Shown: positions 16,330-26,416 of the stretch, in pieces
Layout of the letters: every line of letters starts with the position of its first letter
How positions within the stretch are numbered: position 1 is the first letter of the stretch
NCBI RefSeq assembly: GCF_029675105.1
Contig: NZ_JAQQFV010000010.1
Span: 124,001 to 188,000, forward strand
Direction of reading: 5' to 3'
Origin: Nocardia anocheti
GTDB lineage: Bacteria; Actinomycetota; Actinomycetes; Mycobacteriales; Mycobacteriaceae
Length of the DNA: 64,000 bases
Program-made: the position numbers and the translations under genes
Notes under the pieces: model-generated
Told to the model about the DNA's origin: nothing
The model's database searches: none
Seen by the model: only the letters and a program-made list of their open reading frames with translations

Positions 16330-17568
16330 ATGTGGCCTCGAAACACGACGATCCCTGCCAGCCGAAACGGTGGGCGGCTACTGTTCTCGGCTCTCGTGTC
16401 CGTCGCGGTCACCGCGACGGGAGTGACCGTCGCGGGCGCCACGCCCAACTGGGTCGATTTCTACTCTCCGAGCGCTTCGGCGATCGCGGGCGAGCACGGC
16501 TCGGTGATCTGGTCGCGGCCGATCACCGGTGACCCCGCCATTCCCGGCGCGCGCAATGAACTGGTGCTCTACCGGTCGGTCGACGTCGCGGGCAACCCCG
16601 TCGCCGTATCGGGGATGGTCGTCGTGCCCGACGGACCGGCCCCCGCCGGTGGCTGGCCGATGATCTCGTGGGCGCACGGCACCACCGGCACCGCCGATGT
16701 GTGCGCGCCGAGCCGCGACACCGCCGACGGATTCCCGGCGCACGACTACACCGCCCGCGTCCGAGAGATGCTCGCCCGGTACGTGTCCGCGGGCTATGCC
16801 GTCGCCATGACCGACTACCAGGGTCTCGGCGTCGACGGCGCACACGGCTATCTGATCGGCGAGGCCGAGCAGCGGGCCGTCGCCGACATGGCGCTGGCCG
16901 CCCGTGAACTGGTTCCCGGGATCGGAACCGAATGGGTCGCGATGGGCCACTCACAGGGTGGTCAGGCGGCCATCTTCGCCGCCGCGCGTTCGCAGGCGTG
17001 GGCGCCCCAGCTCGAGTTGCGCGGCGCGGTCGCCATGGCGCCCGCCTCGCATCTGGGCGCTCTGGTTCAGGGACTCGGAGCGGTCAGGAACGTCGGTATC
17101 AGCACCGGTCGCGCCCTGCCTCCCGGGCTGCTGGCGTTCCTGCCGCTGATCATCCGTGGCGCCGAAACCACCGGCGAAGTCGACCCGGCCACCTTCCTCA
17201 CCCCACGCGGTCTCGACCTGCTCGCCCAGGCCGACAACGCCTGCGTCGCCCAGCTACGCGCCACCGACTCCTGGGGCGGTGCCGCTCCCGCTGACGTGTT
17301 CGTCGAGAATGCCGACCTACGTCCACTTCAGAAGGTCCTCGACGACAACGACCCGAGCTCACTGAAACCGACTGTGCCGCTGCTGGTTCAGCAGGGCAGC
17401 GCTGACACGGTCGTGTTCCCCCTCGCCACCGAGGCCATGCTCGCCGAACAGCGCGTCAAAGGCCAGGCCGTCGACTCCCGGACCTACCAGGGCAGCGATC
17501 ACCGCGGCGTCCTGGAGGCCGGATTCGACGACGCCCTCGGCTGGATCGACGCCCGCTTCGGGCGCTGA
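16330..17568 (+). CDS. Secreted alpha/beta-hydrolase, secretory lipase family
   Basis: A 412-residue exported hydrolase. ATG 16330 starts a signal peptide (MWPRNTTIPASRNGGRLLF then SALVSVAVTATGVTVAGA). The mature enzyme shows the oxyanion region SWAHGTTGTADVCAPS, the nucleophile elbow GHSQGG (Ser), and late in the protein the Asp (QQGSADTVVFP) and His (GSDHRGVL) regions of the catalytic triad. Length and order match the secretory lipase (LIP) family common in nocardiae. An in-frame upstream start would add a TetR fragment and place the signal peptide internally, so it was not used. It probably hydrolyses lipid esters outside the cell. Confidence 0.85.
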   Translation: MWPRNTTIPASRNGGRLLFSALVSVAVTATGVTVAGATPNWVDFYSPSASAIAGEHGSVIWSRPITGDPAIPGARNELVLYRSVDVAGNPVAVSGMVVVPDGPAPAGGWPMISWAHGTTGTADVCAPSRDTADGFPAHDYTARVREMLARYVSAGYAVAMTDYQGLGVDGAHGYLIGEAEQRAVADMALAARELVPGIGTEWVAMGHSQGGQAAIFAAARSQAWAPQLELRGAVAMAPASHLGALVQGLGAVRNVGISTGRALPPGLLAFLPLIIRGAETTGEVDPATFLTPRGLDLLAQADNACVAQLRATDSWGGAAPADVFVENADLRPLQKVLDDNDPSSLKPTVPLLVQQGSADTVVFPLATEAMLAEQRVKGQAVDSRTYQGSDHRGVLEAGFDDALGWIDARFGR

Positions 17569-17571
17569 GCC

Positions 17572-18072
17572 TCAGACCGATTCGATCCGCTGCTGGAGAT
17601 TGCGCAGCGTGCGGCGAATGTTCTCGCGCTGGAATTCCACGAAGGTGTCACCACCGGTGACGATCCGGTCGAACACCTGCACCGCCGCGTCCGGCCACCG
17701 CACCCGATCATCGCGCCACGTCTCGGTGACCCGCGTGCCCCCGCCCTCCGCCTCGAATCGGTACTCCCAGCTCGCGATCCCCCCGCGCAACCACGGCCGC
17801 CGAGCCCCGATCGCCTCGACCCGAAACGCGAACCGCACACCCGGCTCCGCCGCCGTCACCACACACCGAGTCACCCACCGAGCGAACCCCCGCTTGTTGA
17901 ACCCCTCGAATTCCATCCCCACATAGGCCCCCTCCCTCGGCCGCGCGACCTTCGCCCCCCGATTCTCCGGACTCCACCGCCCCATCAACGTCGGATCACT
18001 GATCTGCCCATAGACCGTCAACGGATCGACCCCGACACGGACACTGTCGGACACAGACATGATGCGACTCAT
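17572..18072 (-). CDS. SRPBCC family protein (polyketide cyclase/lipid-binding fold)
   Basis: A 166-residue protein with the START-like pattern: VRVGVDPLTVYGQISDPTLMGRWSPE at the N-terminus, a central GMEFEGFNKRGFARWVTRC, and WEYRFEAEGGGTRVTETW before the long C-terminal helix. These proteins bind hydrophobic ligands or act as cyclases; here no ligand can be named. It converges with the lipase gene, with 3 nt between their stops. The start is uncertain: ATG 18072 has only a weak ribosome site, and a second ATG four codons later is possible. Confidence 0.75.
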   Translation of the reverse strand: MSRIMSVSDSVRVGVDPLTVYGQISDPTLMGRWSPENRGAKVARPREGAYVGMEFEGFNKRGFARWVTRCVVTAAEPGVRFAFRVEAIGARRPWLRGGIASWEYRFEAEGGGTRVTETWRDDRVRWPDAAVQVFDRIVTGGDTFVEFQRENIRRTLRNLQQRIESV

Positions 18073-18272
18073 GACCCGAACATATCCGACAAGAGGGACA
18101 GCAAGACGCCCAGCGCCCCGCATTCGATCCGGAAGGACACCAGCTCACGGGTAACGCCGGGTGATTCCACGCGATGGTGTGGGAAACTCTTTCAGCGCTG
18201 AGGATCGCCCCCTTGAACCAATTCCCTCGAACACCACCTTCAGGCCGGACATCCGGACAATCCGGCAGGGCG

Positions 18273-18656
18273 GTGCGAAACCGCAACCCGCGGCACGAGG
18301 GGCTCGCCGGATTGTTCTTGATCGGTTTGATCGCGTTCATCATCCATCAACGCGGTGGGGGAACACCCGAGACCGTGACAGTAGTGATCATGGGTGGCGC
18401 ATGCTATTTCGTCTATTTGCTGTTTCGCGCGTTGCAGCGTCTCGGGGACAGACCCGAGCCGTACACCGCGAGCGCGGTGACGTCACCAGCGATCGGACCG
18501 CCCCCGGGCTGGTATGTCGACCCAGGTGGCCGGATGCGATGGCACAACGGACATGGATGGACCGACGTCGTCGCACCACCACCCCCACCGTCTTCCCCGG
18601 GCGTGGCGGGCTCAGGGAAGGTCGGGGGCGCGTCAGTTGAAGAGGTCGAGGAGTGA
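18273..18656 (+). CDS. Small membrane protein with DUF2510 domain
   Basis: About 127 residues: two hydrophobic segments (LAGLFLIGLIAFIIH and VTVVIMGGACYFVYLLF) and then the DUF2510 signature PPGWYVDPGGRMRWHNGHGWTD, an extracytoplasmic or peripheral motif common in actinobacterial membrane proteins. The tail is proline-rich and acidic. GTG 18273 places the basic RNRNPRHEG just before TM1. An in-frame ATG at 18174 would add 33 unstructured residues. Function unknown. Confidence 0.65.
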   Translation: MRNRNPRHEGLAGLFLIGLIAFIIHQRGGGTPETVTVVIMGGACYFVYLLFRALQRLGDRPEPYTASAVTSPAIGPPPGWYVDPGGRMRWHNGHGWTDVVAPPPPPSSPGVAGSGKVGGASVEEVEE

Positions 18657-18699
18657 GCCCTCGTTTTCCGAGCCGATGATGCCGACCAGCTTGCTGCTG

Positions 18700-19046
18700 G
18701 CGGAATCCCTCGACCGCGTCCTGGCCGAACGGCGTCATGTGATTGATTCCGGCGTTGTTCACGACGCTGTCGAGCCGACTGAACGCGTCGATGGACGTCC
18801 GCACGATCGCCTCCGCTCCGGTGGTCACGCTCTCGTAGTTCGCCACGGCCGTGCCCCCCGCCGCGATGATCTCCGAGACCACGTCGTCGGCGGGGGAGGT
18901 GTCGAAACTCTGCCCCGCGGTAGAGGACCCGAAGTCGTTGACCACGACCTATGCTCCCCGCGCGGCCAGCGGCAGCGCGTGTGTGATCGGGGGAGACACC
19001 AACCGCCGCCGGTGATGATGGTGACCTTCCCGTCAAAACGCAACAT
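18700..19046 (-). pseudogene. Short-chain dehydrogenase remnant, frameshifted and truncated
   Basis: ATG 19046 opens MLRFDGKVTIITGGG, the SDR cofactor start. The frame is then lost in the next 30 codons. A second frame continues with VVNDFGSSTAGQSFDTSPAD and then RLDSVVNNAGINHMTPFGQD before similarity stops. The pattern is that of SDRs of the peroxisomal multifunctional enzyme type, used in fatty-acid or sterol side-chain oxidation. The catalytic Tyr-Lys half is absent. At least one frameshift and a 3' truncation make it inactive. Confidence 0.8.
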
Positions 19047-19134
19047 GGTCTCTCGCTGCCGTCCATGCGTGGCGTGGACGACAGGACGCCGGGCGCCTCA
19101 TCGCGATCCAAAATATGCTTGATAGTGGATGGCA

Positions 19135-19149
19135 TCCACGGCAGCGCTG
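19135..19149. promoter_or_regulatory. Palindrome upstream of the SDR remnant
   Basis: GTGGATGGCATCCAC has 7-bp perfect arms around a single base. It lies about 90 nt upstream of the SDR pseudogene start and downstream of the AraC gene. It may be the operator of the lost SDR gene; the cognate regulator is unknown. Confidence 0.4.
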
Positions 19150-19184
19150 CGCAAGAGTCCGAGAGGATCGGCGCGAGGTCCTGC

Positions 19185-20342
19185 TCAGCTGTCGCGGCGC
19201 GGCGCGACAGTCGCCACTGCCATGGCGTCCCGACGTCGGGCTGTGCGATAGGCGGCGGGTGTCACGCCGTACTTGGCGCGGAATGCGCGAGAGAGCTGGT
19301 CGACCGTGCGGAAACCGCAGCTGTCGGCGATGTCGCGCAGTCCGCGCGTGCCGTCGCCGAGCGCGCTCGCCGCGGCGGCCAACCTGCGGGTGCGGATGAG
19401 CCGCCCGACCGACAGGCCCTGGAGTTCGAACGCCCGGAACAGGGTCCGCCTGCTCACGTGCAATCGGGCCGCGACCGCGTCCGGGTTGACCGCCGGGTCC
19501 GCGAAGTTGCGGTCGATGAAGTCGGCGGCGCGGCGGCGCAGCGCGTCCTCGGCCGTCAGCTCCCGCGTCGCGTCCGCGAGATCCCGTTCGAGCAGCGCGA
19601 CGACCGCCGCCCGGAAGAGGATCTCGTCGATGCGCGCGACGATCCTCAGATGACGGGGTCCGGAGGCGCCGCAGGCGATATCGCGGGCGAACATCAGCGC
19701 CGATCTCGCCGCTTGCGACAGCGTCCACGACCGGCCTCCCGCCGCGGCGGCCTCCAGGCCCCACGCGGTCAGTGAATTCACCGGGAGGTAGAGGTACAGC
19801 ACATCGGTGGCCGGAGCCCCGCAGCGCGCGAACGTGGACCGGAACGGACTGTCGAGGCACACCGCGAACGCGTCACCGGGCGCGGCGGTCGCGCGGTGGC
19901 CGCGCTGTTCGAGCGTGGCGCGCCCGGCCAATACCAGCCCCAGCTGCAGATACTGGCTGTAGTGGTCGTCGTCGGCATCGGTGTCGCGCTCGGCGGTGAT
20001 ATCCGAGGACCGTAGGCGAGCGGCCAGCACCGATCCTGTGCTCGAAGTCCACAGGGTGGCGGCGAAATCCTCCCTGGCGCGCATCCGACAGCCGAATCCC
20101 ACTCGCTGGAGATCGCCCGATCCGCGCAGGGGTACGCCCTGATCGTCGGATTTGACCGGCCGCTCCAGTGGGCAGAGCGTTCTCGGCCGAATCAATTCGC
20201 TCGTCGCTTGCCCTGATCCGAACAAATCGGACCTTCCCCGCGTCGAGGCCCTCGGATCGTCTTCTATTCGGTCCGGATACGGTCCGCCACGCTCGGCCTG
20301 CGGTCCGGTTTCGATCTTGTGCGCGTCTGCCTCGCTGTGCAT
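19185..20342 (-). CDS. AraC family regulator with AraC_binding_2-like sensor domain
   Basis: A 385-residue activator-type regulator. The N-terminal half (about 85-270) is a cupin-like sensing domain with HYSQYLQLGLVLAGRATLEQRG. The C-terminal two-HTH DNA-binding domain contains ARLHVSRRTLFRAFELQGLS and DIADSCGFRTVDQLSRAFRAKYGVTPAAYR. ATG 20342 was chosen for its GCGGAGG ribosome site 6-7 nt upstream. Such regulators often control a neighbouring catabolic gene; here the neighbour is the broken SDR gene, so the regulator may have lost its local target. Confidence 0.8.
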   Translation of the reverse strand: MHSEADAHKIETGPQAERGGPYPDRIEDDPRASTRGRSDLFGSGQATSELIRPRTLCPLERPVKSDDQGVPLRGSGDLQRVGFGCRMRAREDFAATLWTSSTGSVLAARLRSSDITAERDTDADDDHYSQYLQLGLVLAGRATLEQRGHRATAAPGDAFAVCLDSPFRSTFARCGAPATDVLYLYLPVNSLTAWGLEAAAAGGRSWTLSQAARSALMFARDIACGASGPRHLRIVARIDEILFRAAVVALLERDLADATRELTAEDALRRRAADFIDRNFADPAVNPDAVAARLHVSRRTLFRAFELQGLSVGRLIRTRRLAAAASALGDGTRGLRDIADSCGFRTVDQLSRAFRAKYGVTPAAYRTARRRDAMAVATVAPRRDS

Positions 20343-20783
20343 ATTCCACCTCCGCGCAGGGGTGCGCGGTCGCCGGAAACGGGTAGGACGCGGATCCGTG
20401 GCCGGTTGCCTGCACCTGTCGACATTGGGAATCGCTCTCGAAAGGCCAAGGATAACAGTGGAATTCGGGAACATGGGACGCTCCGTCGGATCGCGAAATC
20501 GCCGCGCGGACGACACCCGTATTCCGTGCCAGGTTCACCGGGGTGTCGTGCCAGAGCCGTGTGCGCGGTCCGGTCGGTGGACCGGCGAGAAGGCGGGCCC
20601 CGCCTGCCGATTTCGGTCATCGGGTGGCCTACTTCGCAGCTCGTCGCCGGTTTGCTTGATCATTGCGACCCCGGGGTCGGCGGCCTAGCCTCGACACCGT
20701 TGGCTCCCTTGCCATTCCGCTTCTTTCTGTGAATTCCGGCGCGCATCATCGCCTCACCTCGACGACGACAAAGGACTGCTGAC
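20343..20783. other. Intergenic region between divergent genes
   Basis: No convincing gene was seen in this 440-nt gap between the leftward AraC gene and the rightward DUF4239 gene. It is less GC-rich than the flanking genes. It must carry both promoters, but no clear operator or -35/-10 pair could be assigned. Confidence 0.4.
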
Positions 20784-21536
20784 ATGCTGTGGGAAGCACT
20801 GCTGTGGGTGATGGTCGCCGCAGGACTGGCCGGGACCGCCGCCTACCTGCTGCGCGCACGCGGCAAAGGCCGCGAGGGCGAGTTCACCAACGAGTCGGTG
20901 GGACAGGTGTTCACCCTCGTCGGGGGCTTGCAGGTGGTGCTGGCGTCGTTCCTGCTCATCGGCGTGCTCGACACCAACGCGGGCGCGGCCAAGGCCGCCT
21001 CGGACGAGGCGGACCGACTGCTCGCCCTGCAGTGGGCGGGCGACGCGCTGTCCGAACCGGCACGAGGCACCGTCACCAGGGCCGTGCACGCCTACACCGG
21101 CCAGGTGATCGAGGTCGAGTGGCCCGCCATGACCTCGGGTGCTGAGGTCGATGACAAGGCGTGGAATCAGTTGTCGGCGGTGCGCACCAGCATCTCGGCC
21201 ACGCCCGCCACCGACGAATGGCAACGGTCGCGTCAGATCGCGGCGGCCGATCGGCTGTGGGAGGTCTACGAGGCCAGGCAGGCCAGGATCGAGGCCGCGG
21301 GCAGCGCGTTGTCGCCGATGATGTGGCTGGCGCTGGCACTGGGCGCGGTGCTCTCAGTGGGACTGTCGCTGCTGTTCGCGGGCACCAGCGCGCGCGTGCA
21401 CGTCGCGGTGGTGGCCAGTTTCGCGGCGGTGGTGACGTTCATGATCTTCACCATCTTCGAGCTACAGAACCCGTACGGTCGGGCGGCGGCGGTCGCGCCG
21501 ACGGCCTTCGATGCCGTACTGGCGCAACTGAGATGA
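20784..21536 (+). CDS. DUF4239 membrane protein
   Basis: A 250-residue protein with four hydrophobic segments: one at the N-terminus (LLWVMVAAGLAGTAAYLL), one around 45-65 (VGGLQVVLASFLLIGVL), and two at the C-terminus (SPMMWLALALGAVLSVGLSL and VAVVASFAAVVTFMIFTIF). A soluble helical region rich in Ala and Glu lies between. This is the DUF4239 (bestrophin-like) layout, function unknown. A GGA-type ribosome site precedes the ATG. Its stop overlaps the start of the proline-rich surface protein (ATGA), so the two are likely co-expressed. Confidence 0.8.
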   Translation: MLWEALLWVMVAAGLAGTAAYLLRARGKGREGEFTNESVGQVFTLVGGLQVVLASFLLIGVLDTNAGAAKAASDEADRLLALQWAGDALSEPARGTVTRAVHAYTGQVIEVEWPAMTSGAEVDDKAWNQLSAVRTSISATPATDEWQRSRQIAAADRLWEVYEARQARIEAAGSALSPMMWLALALGAVLSVGLSLLFAGTSARVHVAVVASFAAVVTFMIFTIFELQNPYGRAAAVAPTAFDAVLAQLR

Positions 21537-22447
21537 AAGCGACCGTGCGGAACGGGATCTGGATGGCCGCCGTGGCGGGCCTGGGCTTGTTCGCGCCGGG
21601 GGCCGTCGGCGCTGTACCCGATGGGTCGTCGGTCGAGCCGACCGCCACCGTTCCGCTGAACACACCGCGGCTCGCCACGCCGCCGATCGTTCCTACGCAG
21701 CCCACGCAGCCCACGCAGCCCACGCAGCCCACGCAGCCCACGCAGACACCTCGCGTCTCGCCCGGCACCGCGACCGGGCCGGACGGATCGGAGGTCCCCG
21801 GTGAGCCGCGCCCGTTCGTGGAGCCGCGGCTGCCCGGTCAGGCAGAGCGCCCGGAGAAGTCCACGCCGAGAACGACATTCGAGCTCGAGATACCCGTTCC
21901 CGATCACTCACACGAAAGACCGGTCGTTCCGGCACCGCTACCGCCGATGGGAGGTCTGGAGTTGCCCGTCCCGGCGCGCCCGTTCGATATTCCGGACGAG
22001 CCAGCTCCGGAGCCCCCACGCCCGCGACCCCTGCCCGCTCCGGCGCCCGCGCTCCCGTTGCCCGCCCCAGCGCCCGCACCGCCGTTGCCAGCTCCCGCGC
22101 CTCCATCGCCAACTCCCGCACTGCCGGTGCCAGCGACGACGCCTCCACCATCCTCGACGGCGACGCCCGCCCCGGAACCAACACCGGTTCAAGCACCCCC
22201 ACCGCCATCACCGAGCGTGCCGGAAAGCCCTGCTCAGGCTCCACTCCCACCGCCCGTCGAGCCGTCACCGAGTCCACCCGCCCCGGTCACCACCACGTCG
22301 CTGAGACTTCCGCTGCCCGCCGAGCCGAAGCCGGAGGCGGTGGCCGCCCAGCCCGTGACCGTCGAACAGCGGCGCTGGGCGCTGACCGCCCTGCTGGTGA
22401 TCATCGGCAGCGCGGGCGCGATCAGAGCGGTATCGAGGCGCTCATGA
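21533..22447 (+). CDS. Proline-rich cell-surface protein with C-terminal anchor
   Basis: A 304-residue exported protein. After a signal peptide (MKATVRNGIWMAAVAGLGLF up to about residue 30) comes a long Pro/Ala-rich, presumably unstructured region with six PTQ repeats and many PAP and PxP units, then a hydrophobic segment WALTALLVIIGSAGAIRAV followed by RRS, a simple membrane anchor. It would span or protrude through the thick mycolate envelope. It is translationally coupled to the DUF4239 membrane protein. The low-complexity DNA makes this gene prone to length variation. No enzymatic domain is present. Confidence 0.75.
   Translation: MKATVRNGIWMAAVAGLGLFAPGAVGAVPDGSSVEPTATVPLNTPRLATPPIVPTQPTQPTQPTQPTQPTQTPRVSPGTATGPDGSEVPGEPRPFVEPRLPGQAERPEKSTPRTTFELEIPVPDHSHERPVVPAPLPPMGGLELPVPARPFDIPDEPAPEPPRPRPLPAPAPALPLPAPAPAPPLPAPAPPSPTPALPVPATTPPPSSTATPAPEPTPVQAPPPPSPSVPESPAQAPLPPPVEPSPSPPAPVTTTSLRLPLPAEPKPEAVAAQPVTVEQRRWALTALLVIIGSAGAIRAVSRRS
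21692..21745 (+). repeat. Six-copy 9-bp tandem repeat (minisatellite)
   Basis: Six units of CCCACGCAG (the first is CCTACGCAG) encode six Pro-Thr-Gln triplets inside the proline-rich surface protein. The unit is a multiple of three, so slippage would change the length of the stalk without breaking the frame. Confidence 0.9.
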
Positions 22448-22707
22448 GTGACTACAGCAAGCAGGAGGCAATCCTCGCGGCAGTGCTGCGTGGTAGGTCG
22501 AACCGGGGGGATCGAAGGCCTGCGGTCGCGCATTCATCTGTGTATTCGGTTATCGCACAACAGAATTCAGCTCGTTCTCCTCCGTGGACCACGTCGAATC
22601 CGCTACAGTCGTTGTGCCGCAACAGATAACCGGTGGATAACCGATTCTTTCGCTCCCCGTCGCGTGTCATCTCGTTTCTCCCATGTCTCACGAAGCAGGA
22701 AGAACCC
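22448..22707 (+). promoter_or_regulatory. Encapsulin operon leader with three GATAACCG elements
   Basis: This 260-nt stretch carries the promoter of the encapsulin-terpene operon and is visibly less GC-rich than its surroundings. GATAACCG occurs twice in direct orientation (22625-22632 and 22636-22643), exactly 11 bp apart, or one helical turn. It occurs once inverted as CGGTTATC (22547-22554). Two same-face direct copies plus an upstream inverted copy look like a regulator-binding array. No -35/-10 pair was assigned with confidence. Confidence 0.5.
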
Positions 22708-24129
<1,422 letters not shown>

Positions 24130-24133
24130 GACC

Positions 24134-26416
24134 GTGCAGCCCTTCGAGCTGCCCGAGTTCTACGTCGCTCATCCCGCGCGGCTCAACGCGCACGTGGAAC
24201 AGGCACGGGCACATACCAAACAGTGGGCCTACGAGATGGGGATGCTCGGCGATACCGTCGGCGGCGACGTGGTGTGGGACGAGCCGAGTTTCGACGGCAT
24301 GGACTACGCAGGGCTGTGTGCCTACACCCATCCGGAAGCGAGCGCGCCGGTCCTCGACACCGTCACCGACTGGTACACCTGGGTGTTCTACTTCGACGAC
24401 CATTTTCTCGACGCGTTCAAACGCACCGGCGACATGGACGGCGCCCGGCGATATCTCGACCGCCTGGCCACGTTCATGCCACCCGAGGGCGCCGCGATGC
24501 CGATACCGACCAATCCCGACGAGCGCGGTCTCGGTGACCTCTGGCAGCGGACGGTGCCGTCGATGTCGCAGTGCTGGCGTGAACGGTTCCGTGAGAGCAC
24601 GAGGAACCTGCTGCTCGACTGTGTCTGGGAGATCGGCAACATCAACACCGCCCGGATTCCCAATCCCATCGACTACATCGAGATGCGGCGCCGCGTCGGT
24701 GGCGCGCCGTGGTCGGCCGATCTGGTGGAGTACGCGCGCGGCATCGAGATTCCCGAAGCCGTCGTCGGCACCCGCCCGATGCGGGTACTCAAGGACACGT
24801 TCTCCGACGCGGTGCACCTGCGCAACGACATCTTCTCCTATCAGCGCGAGACTGAGGACGAAGGCGAGGTGAACAACGGGGTCCTGGTGGTGGAGCGGTT
24901 CTTCGACTGCTCGCCCCAGCAGGCCGCCGACATCGTCAACGACCAGCTCACCTCGCGGATCCATCAGTTCGAGAACACCGTGCTGACCGAACTGCCCGTG
25001 CTGTTCGACGAACACGGGCTCGATCCGGTACAGCGCGCGGCCGCTCTCTCGTACGCGCACGGTCTACAGGACTGGCAGTCGGGCGGTCACGAATGGCACC
25101 TGCGGTCCAATCGGTACATGAACGGCTCCGCGTCCACGGGTCCGGCCTTCGGTCCCGCGGGGATCGGCACCGAACTGGCCAGACCCGGATTCTGGAAGGG
25201 ACTCGCCGGACCGGGCGGCATGCGCAGCCACCGCCGAACCCCGGTGCGCCGCAGCGGACAGTTGCCGCTGCCGGAGTTCGATGTGCCGTTCGAGCTCAGC
25301 CTGTCACCGCACCTACCGGTGGCACGCACGGCCAGTGTCGACTGGGCGCAACAGGTCGGTTTCCACGACCCGTTGCCCGAGCTCGGTGGACGGCGGCTGT
25401 GGACCAGACAGGACACGGTCGGGTTCGATTTCGCCCTGTGCTCCGCGGGTTTGGACCCCGACGCCGATGTCGAGGCGCTGACGCTGTCGGCCGAGTGGCT
25501 CACCTGGGGGACCTGGGGCGACGACTACTTTCCTACGGTCTTCGCTCCGGCTCAGGGCGCCGCGGCGATGGCGGGGGCGAAAGCGTGCAACGCGAGGTTG
25601 TCGGCCTTCATGCCGCTCGACCTGAAAGTGGTGGACACTCCGGTCAATCCCCTGGAGCGGTCGCTGGCGGATCTGTGGTCGCGCACCGCGCGGTCGATGA
25701 CGCACGCGGCCCGGCAGACCTTCCGGAGCGCGGTGGAATCCATGACCGAGAGCTGGTTGTGGGAGTTGGCCAACCACATCCAGCACCGGGTCCCCGACCC
25801 GGTCGACTATCTCGAGATGCGTCGCCGCACCTTCGGTTCGGACCTGACGATCGCGCTGTCGAAGATCGCCCGCGGCGGCCTGATCCCCGACGCGGTGTTC
25901 GAGTCCACCACCCTGCGCGGCATCGAACACGCCGCGCAGGACTACGGCTGCTTGATCAACGACTTCTACTCCTATCAGAAGGAAATCGAGTACGAAGACG
26001 AGCTGCACAACGCGATCCTGGTGGTCGAGTCGTTCTTCGACTGCGACCGCGATGTCGCCGCCTCCGTCGTCGACGACCTGATGCGGGCCAGAATGCGGCA
26101 GTTCCAGCGACTCGTCGACGACGAACTGCCCGTCCTGTTCGAGCACCACCGGCTCGACGACACCGCTCGCGCGGCCCTGACCAGCTATATCGACGAACTG
26201 CGGGACTGGATCGCGGGCATTCTGCACTGGCACCGCGGCACCAGTCGCTACCGCCCGGAGCACCTGCGGTCCCCGGGTGGCGTGCCGCCGCATCCCGCTG
26301 CCCACGCGGTCCGCCCGTGGGGACCGTCGGGTATCGGCACGGCCGCCGCCCGTATTCGTCCGCGCGTCGGAGCCGTCGCCACCCATGCCACCTCGCCGGG
26401 AAGGATTCCCTCGTGA
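24134..26416 (+). CDS. geoA: Geosmin synthase (two-domain terpene cyclase), probable encapsulin cargo
   Basis: A 760-residue bifunctional class I terpene synthase. The N-domain starts FELPEFYVAHPARLNAHVEQ and has the Mg-binding DDHFLD (88-93) and NDIFSYQRETEDEGE (231-245). The C-domain has DDYFP (463-467) and NDFYSYQKEIEYEDE (609-623). These positions agree closely with characterised geosmin synthases, in which the N-domain turns farnesyl diphosphate into germacradienol and the C-domain converts it to geosmin and acetone. A disordered linker and a C-terminal tail both carry GP[AS]GIGTxxAR (340-350 and 730-740), a candidate shell-docking element. The GTG start is 4 nt after the shell stop, and its own stop overlaps the second shell. 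Confidence 0.9.
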   Translation: MQPFELPEFYVAHPARLNAHVEQARAHTKQWAYEMGMLGDTVGGDVVWDEPSFDGMDYAGLCAYTHPEASAPVLDTVTDWYTWVFYFDDHFLDAFKRTGDMDGARRYLDRLATFMPPEGAAMPIPTNPDERGLGDLWQRTVPSMSQCWRERFRESTRNLLLDCVWEIGNINTARIPNPIDYIEMRRRVGGAPWSADLVEYARGIEIPEAVVGTRPMRVLKDTFSDAVHLRNDIFSYQRETEDEGEVNNGVLVVERFFDCSPQQAADIVNDQLTSRIHQFENTVLTELPVLFDEHGLDPVQRAAALSYAHGLQDWQSGGHEWHLRSNRYMNGSASTGPAFGPAGIGTELARPGFWKGLAGPGGMRSHRRTPVRRSGQLPLPEFDVPFELSLSPHLPVARTASVDWAQQVGFHDPLPELGGRRLWTRQDTVGFDFALCSAGLDPDADVEALTLSAEWLTWGTWGDDYFPTVFAPAQGAAAMAGAKACNARLSAFMPLDLKVVDTPVNPLERSLADLWSRTARSMTHAARQTFRSAVESMTESWLWELANHIQHRVPDPVDYLEMRRRTFGSDLTIALSKIARGGLIPDAVFESTTLRGIEHAAQDYGCLINDFYSYQKEIEYEDELHNAILVVESFFDCDRDVAASVVDDLMRARMRQFQRLVDDELPVLFEHHRLDDTARAALTSYIDELRDWIAGILHWHRGTSRYRPEHLRSPGGVPPHPAAHAVRPWGPSGIGTAAARIRPRVGAVATHATSPGRIPS

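Noticed and set aside
21692..21745. Tandem 9-bp repeats as a CRISPR array
   Set aside because: Units are contiguous without spacers and encode Pro-Thr-Gln in frame.
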